64,000 bases of DNA from Sphagnum compactum. Its lineage: Eukaryota; Bryophyta; Sphagnopsida; Sphagnales. The stretch is from assembly GCA_965153455.1 (NCBI GenBank), contig OZ234493.1, positions 19,706,213 to 19,770,212 of the forward strand. The letters run 5' to 3'. Below are positions 60,217-64,000 of the stretch, piece after piece. The notes beneath the pieces were generated by a model. It made no database searches. It saw nothing but the letters and a program-made list of their open reading frames with translations, and was not told the DNA's origin. The position numbers were made by a program, and so were the translations under genes. The number at the start of each line of letters is the position of its first letter. The stretch's first letter is position 1.

Positions 60217-60996
60217 GTGCAGGCAATAGGTGGTGGTGGTTGTTGTTCTTCCCCTGCAGCAAAGGGTAGGTCGCTTCCAATCCCAGCTTTCGCAACAAGG
60301 CGTGATGGAGCTGCAGCTGCTGTTGTTGATGGTAGCCTACTATTCAGACAAAGTATCTCGCATGATGAACTCAGTTGGAAGAACAACATCAGGGACTGAT
60401 CGCAGCTTTTGAGAGGAACAGGCCGCTGGACAGCAGCAGCAGCAGCAGCATTGATGAAGAGGAGGAGGAGGAGACTACTGTGAAGCTTTTGGGTTTTTCC
60501 TGTTCAGGGAAGAAATATGACATTGTTCACAACCGTAGCAGCAGCTCCTTCCATGGTGAGGGAAACAATGGAGAGGTTTTTTTCCAGGAGGAGGCACAGA
60601 AGAATGAGAATTACACATATGAAGAATGTGGTGGTAGTAGAGATGTCCATGCTGTAGGCGTCCTGTCCACAGAGCCAGCTGCAGTTGTCACAGTTGCTGA
60701 GTTAGCTCTAAGCACATCTCATCAGGAGCAACAACAAGATTAGAGTAATGATGGGATACATGGTCAGTGTGATGTGCACCACCACCCATCTGCTGGATCC
60801 ACAGAGAAGCTCTTCGATTCTACTGTTGAGGATGTTGTGGAGAATGGACTGATTTCAGACTTGGAAACACTGCGAAATTCAATCTCAAAGATCTCTTTGC
60901 TTGAAGAAAGAGCTGTTTGCTGCAGAGATTATCAGTAAGGTTGGCAAAGAATATCTGCCTGAGGTGGCCTGCAGCAGCTCAGGAACCCACTACTGA
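60217..60996 (+). CDS. 5' part of the POLAR-like gene, reading frame unresolved
   Basis: Coding-like blocks lie here in two frames. Block 1 (to 60399) reads GRSLPIPAFATRRD. Block 2 (60375-60740) reads NRPLDSSSSSSIDEEEEEET and then VKLLGFSCSGKKYD. After an in-frame TAG at 60741-60743, the same frame goes on as STVEDVVENGLISDLETLRN to about 60895. From about 60901 a different frame reads LKKELFAAEIISKVGKEYL up to a TGA at 60994. Ser, Glu and coiled-coil-like content fits the downstream protein, but no simple set of GT-AG introns joins the blocks. Unrecognised short introns, sequence errors or decay could explain this. Confidence 0.4.
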
Positions 60997-61002
60997 TCTC
61001 AG

Positions 61003-64000
61003 GCTCAGAAGTCATTGAAAAGATCGAGACAGCAAAAGCAACTTAGGCAGAAACTTGTTGTTGCCAATCCAGAGCTCAAATCAACTGCATCCTCCTCCAC
61101 CTCATTTTGTTGTGTTCTAGAATCAACAGAGAACAACAACATGGGATCAAAAGGAAAAATGTCCTTATCCTTCAATTCTGGCAAACGTTCCAAAGATTTG
61201 CAAAGAAGTACTTTCAGTGACGGCAGTGAGGTTGGGTGGGGCTCTTTTTCCGGAAAGAGGATGAAGGATGGATTGGCAGCAGGAGAGGAGCAATCTCCAG
61301 GGCTTTCTGATCTCCATCCTGATGCGTTTGCTTGGGGTTTGATGGGACAGTCTGATCCCTTTCTGGGATTGGATGCAGCTGGCTTTTTCAGTCAACATTC
61401 GGAGCTTGAAGACCGAATGAAAGGACAAAGAACAAGAACTCCAAGAAAATCGGCAAGAGGGAGAGCCACTGCTCGAAAAACAAGGGGTCTAAGGGCTTCA
61501 CCAAAGCCCGTCTCTTCACTACAGAGCTGCCTTCAAGCACAGCTCCAAGTTGATGAGCGTGACAGAGAACGCAGTAGGCGTGTCTCCCGTCCTCTGAACT
61601 TTTCAGCTCTACCAGGTACAAGAGTTGAGTATGGAAATGTCAACCAGACCAATGATACCACGGCAAATTTCTCCTCTCTGGATACCCAGCGGAGCAATGA
61701 AGGCCTTGTGAAGAGGTATAAGGGCACTTTGACAGGCACAGAGTCTGGAGAGACCTTCAATCTAGCTGGTTTGATACCCCTTCCGTGGCAGCAGAAGGAT
61801 TCAAGTGGAGATCCTAATGCCACACATGTTTCAGAGAGCAAGGATGGCAAGACCAATGTCAGCAAGAGAACAGAACCAAGCATTGTTGCAGATGGTGGCC
61901 ACTGCATACCTCTTGCTGTTCAGGAGTGGTGGAAGAAAGTTCTGTTGCCACTTATGGTCAAGGAAGGGAAGATTTCTGGTGTACACCAGGTCCTGTCAAG
62001 AGCTTCTGGCCAAGGTGCCAAAAGTGGGCATCATGCAGAAGGTACTGCCAGAGGTACCTAAAGAACATGGCTTGTCTTTCTTTGTTGGCAATGTGTATCT
62101 CTCTGGTAGTCATGTCAACACTCAATAGGAACAACTGTTGATGTCTGAATCAAGTTTTTGGTGCACATGCTGGTGCACTGGGGGTGTGTGTATGCATGCA
62201 CATATGTGCATGCATTGTTGTTCTGCTGAATATTAATTTCTGTTCACTCTATGTTGTATTTTTGCTGTTCAGCAGATCTGGCAATGTCTCCACTGGAAGG
62301 GCTGTTGTTCAGTTTTGGAGTGGATGTTGGGGTCATGTCTGTGACCGACAAAAACAGAGTTGAGGTTGAGAGATTGAGCCAGCTGCTGAAGGAGGCACAG
62401 TGTCAAGTGGAGGATTTGAAAAAAGAGCTTGGAAGAAGGGGAGGTTGTATGCCTGAGGAGAATGAAAGGGCTAAGAAGGTCCAGGCTCCAGTGTTGGTAA
62501 GTAGACTAGAGCTCTACAAGTCACATTATGAATGTCTTTCTGGGAAGTCAGGGAAGATGGTTGCCTGGAAAAGGACAACCCATAAGATGCTTGCATGGGT
62601 ATTGAGCTTCTTGGAAGAGTACTGAAAGTAACTTGATTAGCTGAGTTGAAATGGATCTGATGAAGGTTTTGGGCTTTGTTGGTGAAACTTCCCCTTTATC
62701 CAGGCAGTCGATGATGTGACGGACAGACCTCCAGTTGGCGAAGAAGCTGGAAGGACACAACCAACAACACTGGCAGTCACTGGCCAAGTTGATGGAAGGA
62801 ACTCTGCACATAGAGGAGATGCTCATGATGAAATGCTCAGTGAAGACCATGAGTCCATTAGGAGTGTTGTCACTATGACTAGCTCATTGTTGCAAGGGGA
62901 CCAGATGGCTGAACTTGAAGCTGAACTTGAGGCTGAACTGGATCAGTTGACAGGTGGTGACTCAGTAGTCCTCCAGCAGCAGATCTCTGTCTTTGATGAG
63001 GTAATATATACGTTCCTTGTACATGTAGCCCTTTTGGTTTTCCTGGCTCATTTTCATCTTTCTTTTATATTCACCTAACAGGATGTGGTTGCAGCTGCTG
63101 TCCTCTGCAAGTTTTTGGCTTTTGAGAAGTTTGTCAAGAGAGTACCTAGTGCACTATCTGACATGACAGGCAATTGGTGCAATCAGTTGCCTTTGGATGG
63201 TGTTCACATCCTGCACGGGGACCTTGCTTTTGACTGGCTTACATGTGCAGACAGAGGAGGAAATTGATGATGATGATTATTCAGCCCCTGCAGAACGAGT
63301 CCATATGAACAATTATGCCGTATCTCCACGGGAGCTCACACGGTTGCTTCTTAAGCTTCAGGTGAAACACAATAGTTCTGAATACCTCAGCCACTGACAT
63401 TGTTGGGGTCTCTAAACACTGGGCTTTCAGATAGGTTTTTGGAGTATTGCATTTATTGTGACAGGTGTATGTCTGTCTTATTAACTAACTAAACAGAGAA
63501 CACCAGACATCCCGAATTTTTTTCAACTAAACTGGCATAAATATGGGGGTATTAGAATGTTGACCCCCCAAAAAAATCTGTGACAGGCAACCCGACAAGA
63601 AGAGCTCATCACAGAGCTGGAGGAGGAGCTAGAAACAGCACAGACTCAGTTAAAAGACAAAGAGAAGGAGTTGGAGATGTGGAAAGATTGCGTGCGACGA
63701 CTTACTGAAGTCTCTCTTGTGCCTGCTTTCGCAGGTATTCAGCTTGTCCTCTTTGCAGGCCCCCAGGTTATCCTGATTGACCTTTGGAGCAAGGTTTTGG
63801 GGCCATTGGGTTGTTTTAGTTACTTAACTAGGCTTTTGCATTTTGTAGGTGATGAAACCTTGGCCGCACGAACTCCCACTGGTGCAACACCCATAACTCG
63901 CAGTGACAGAGATGTTGAGGTGACGGCAGCTGTGAGGAGCAGCCTGGTCTCTGAGGACCAAGAAAGCTACCACTTTTCTCTACCGAATTCAGGCAAATCA
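61003..64000 (+). CDS. POLAR-like coiled-coil protein, 3' part cut by the window edge
   Basis: Exons proposed: 61003-62014, 62276-62496, 62704-63000, 63082-63361 (perhaps with an internal intron), 63587-63734 and 63849 to the edge. Family cues follow in order: SSLQSCLQAQLQ near 61515-61550; a hydrophobic stretch plus coiled coil (EGLLFSFGVDVGVM, then VERLSQLLKEAQCQVEDLKK) near 62290-62430; MAELEAELEAELDQL near 62905-62950; NYAVSPRELTRLLLKLQ at 63310-63361; and RQEELITELEEELETAQTQL in the next exon. These match the POLAR LOCALIZATION DURING ASYMMETRIC DIVISION AND REDISTRIBUTION family of plants, in which POLAR marks the polar cortex of stomatal-lineage cells; the function of distant members is unknown. 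Exon 63082-63361 is 280 nt, one too many for the phases around it; a GT-AG intron at 63142-63250 would fix this. The 3' end is outside the window. Confidence 0.65.

Noticed and set aside
1-64000. tRNA or rRNA genes
   Set aside because: Scanning by eye for tRNA T-loop words such as GGTTCGAATCC and for conserved rRNA stretches gave no case with a matching cloverleaf; 'ggttcaaatcc' near 53033 lacks the other arms.

Overview
This 64 kb window reads as nuclear DNA of a land plant. The evidence is spliced plant gene families with GT-AG introns, an Arabidopsis-type telomere repeat (TTTAGGG) in an intron, CT/GA tracts in gene leaders, and long AT-rich intergenic stretches holding degraded repeats. 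Wide gene spacing, short introns and decayed reverse-transcriptase relics would fit a seed-free plant (fern, lycophyte or moss), but the species cannot be fixed from the sequence.

Five protein-coding loci are supported. From left to right they are: a divergent single-domain AP2/ERF-like transcription factor (8621-10378, +); a cis-prenyltransferase of three exons (13067-14894, +) with a plastid-transit-like N-terminus; an intronless secreted pectinesterase (24845-26233, +); a ten-exon peroxisomal enoyl-CoA delta isomerase ECI1 (39770 down to 36237, -) ending in the PTS1 signal SKL; and the 5' and middle part of a coiled-coil protein resembling the POLAR family (about 60.2 kb to the window edge, +), whose 5' half has frame problems. 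No operon-like logic links them; they are ordinary dispersed nuclear genes.

The rest is repeat-rich spacer. 0.4-1.3 kb: a 95-bp tandem array in which each unit carries a 16-codon mini-ORF. 2.0-2.3 and 28.8-29.2 kb: two copies of an inverted-repeat-bounded element. 3.04-3.10 kb: a near-perfect 28-bp hairpin. 6.3-6.6 kb: a polypyrimidine tandem repeat. 7.5-8.2 kb: a direct duplication in the AP2-like gene leader. 11.3 and 55.1 kb: two oppositely oriented copies of a roughly 270-bp MITE-like element. 12.7 kb: a minisatellite next to the cis-prenyltransferase promoter. 23.2-23.6 kb: a tandem array before the pectinesterase. 30.1-33.6 kb: a decayed retroelement on the minus strand with reverse-transcriptase motifs. 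40.7-41.0 kb: a 190-bp duplication. 48.8-50.5 kb: an AT-rich foldback-like structure built from 'ggctatt' repeats. 52.2-58.2 kb: several short direct duplications. The intervals 14.9-22.0 kb and 40.1-58.9 kb hold no recognisable gene.

No new multi-gene system was found. The items most worth a second look are the mini-ORF array, the foldback region, the 3.0 kb hairpin, the divergent AP2-like domain with its duplicated leader, and the broken reading frame of the POLAR-like locus. All coordinates, splice sites and similarities were worked out by eye, without alignment software or database search.
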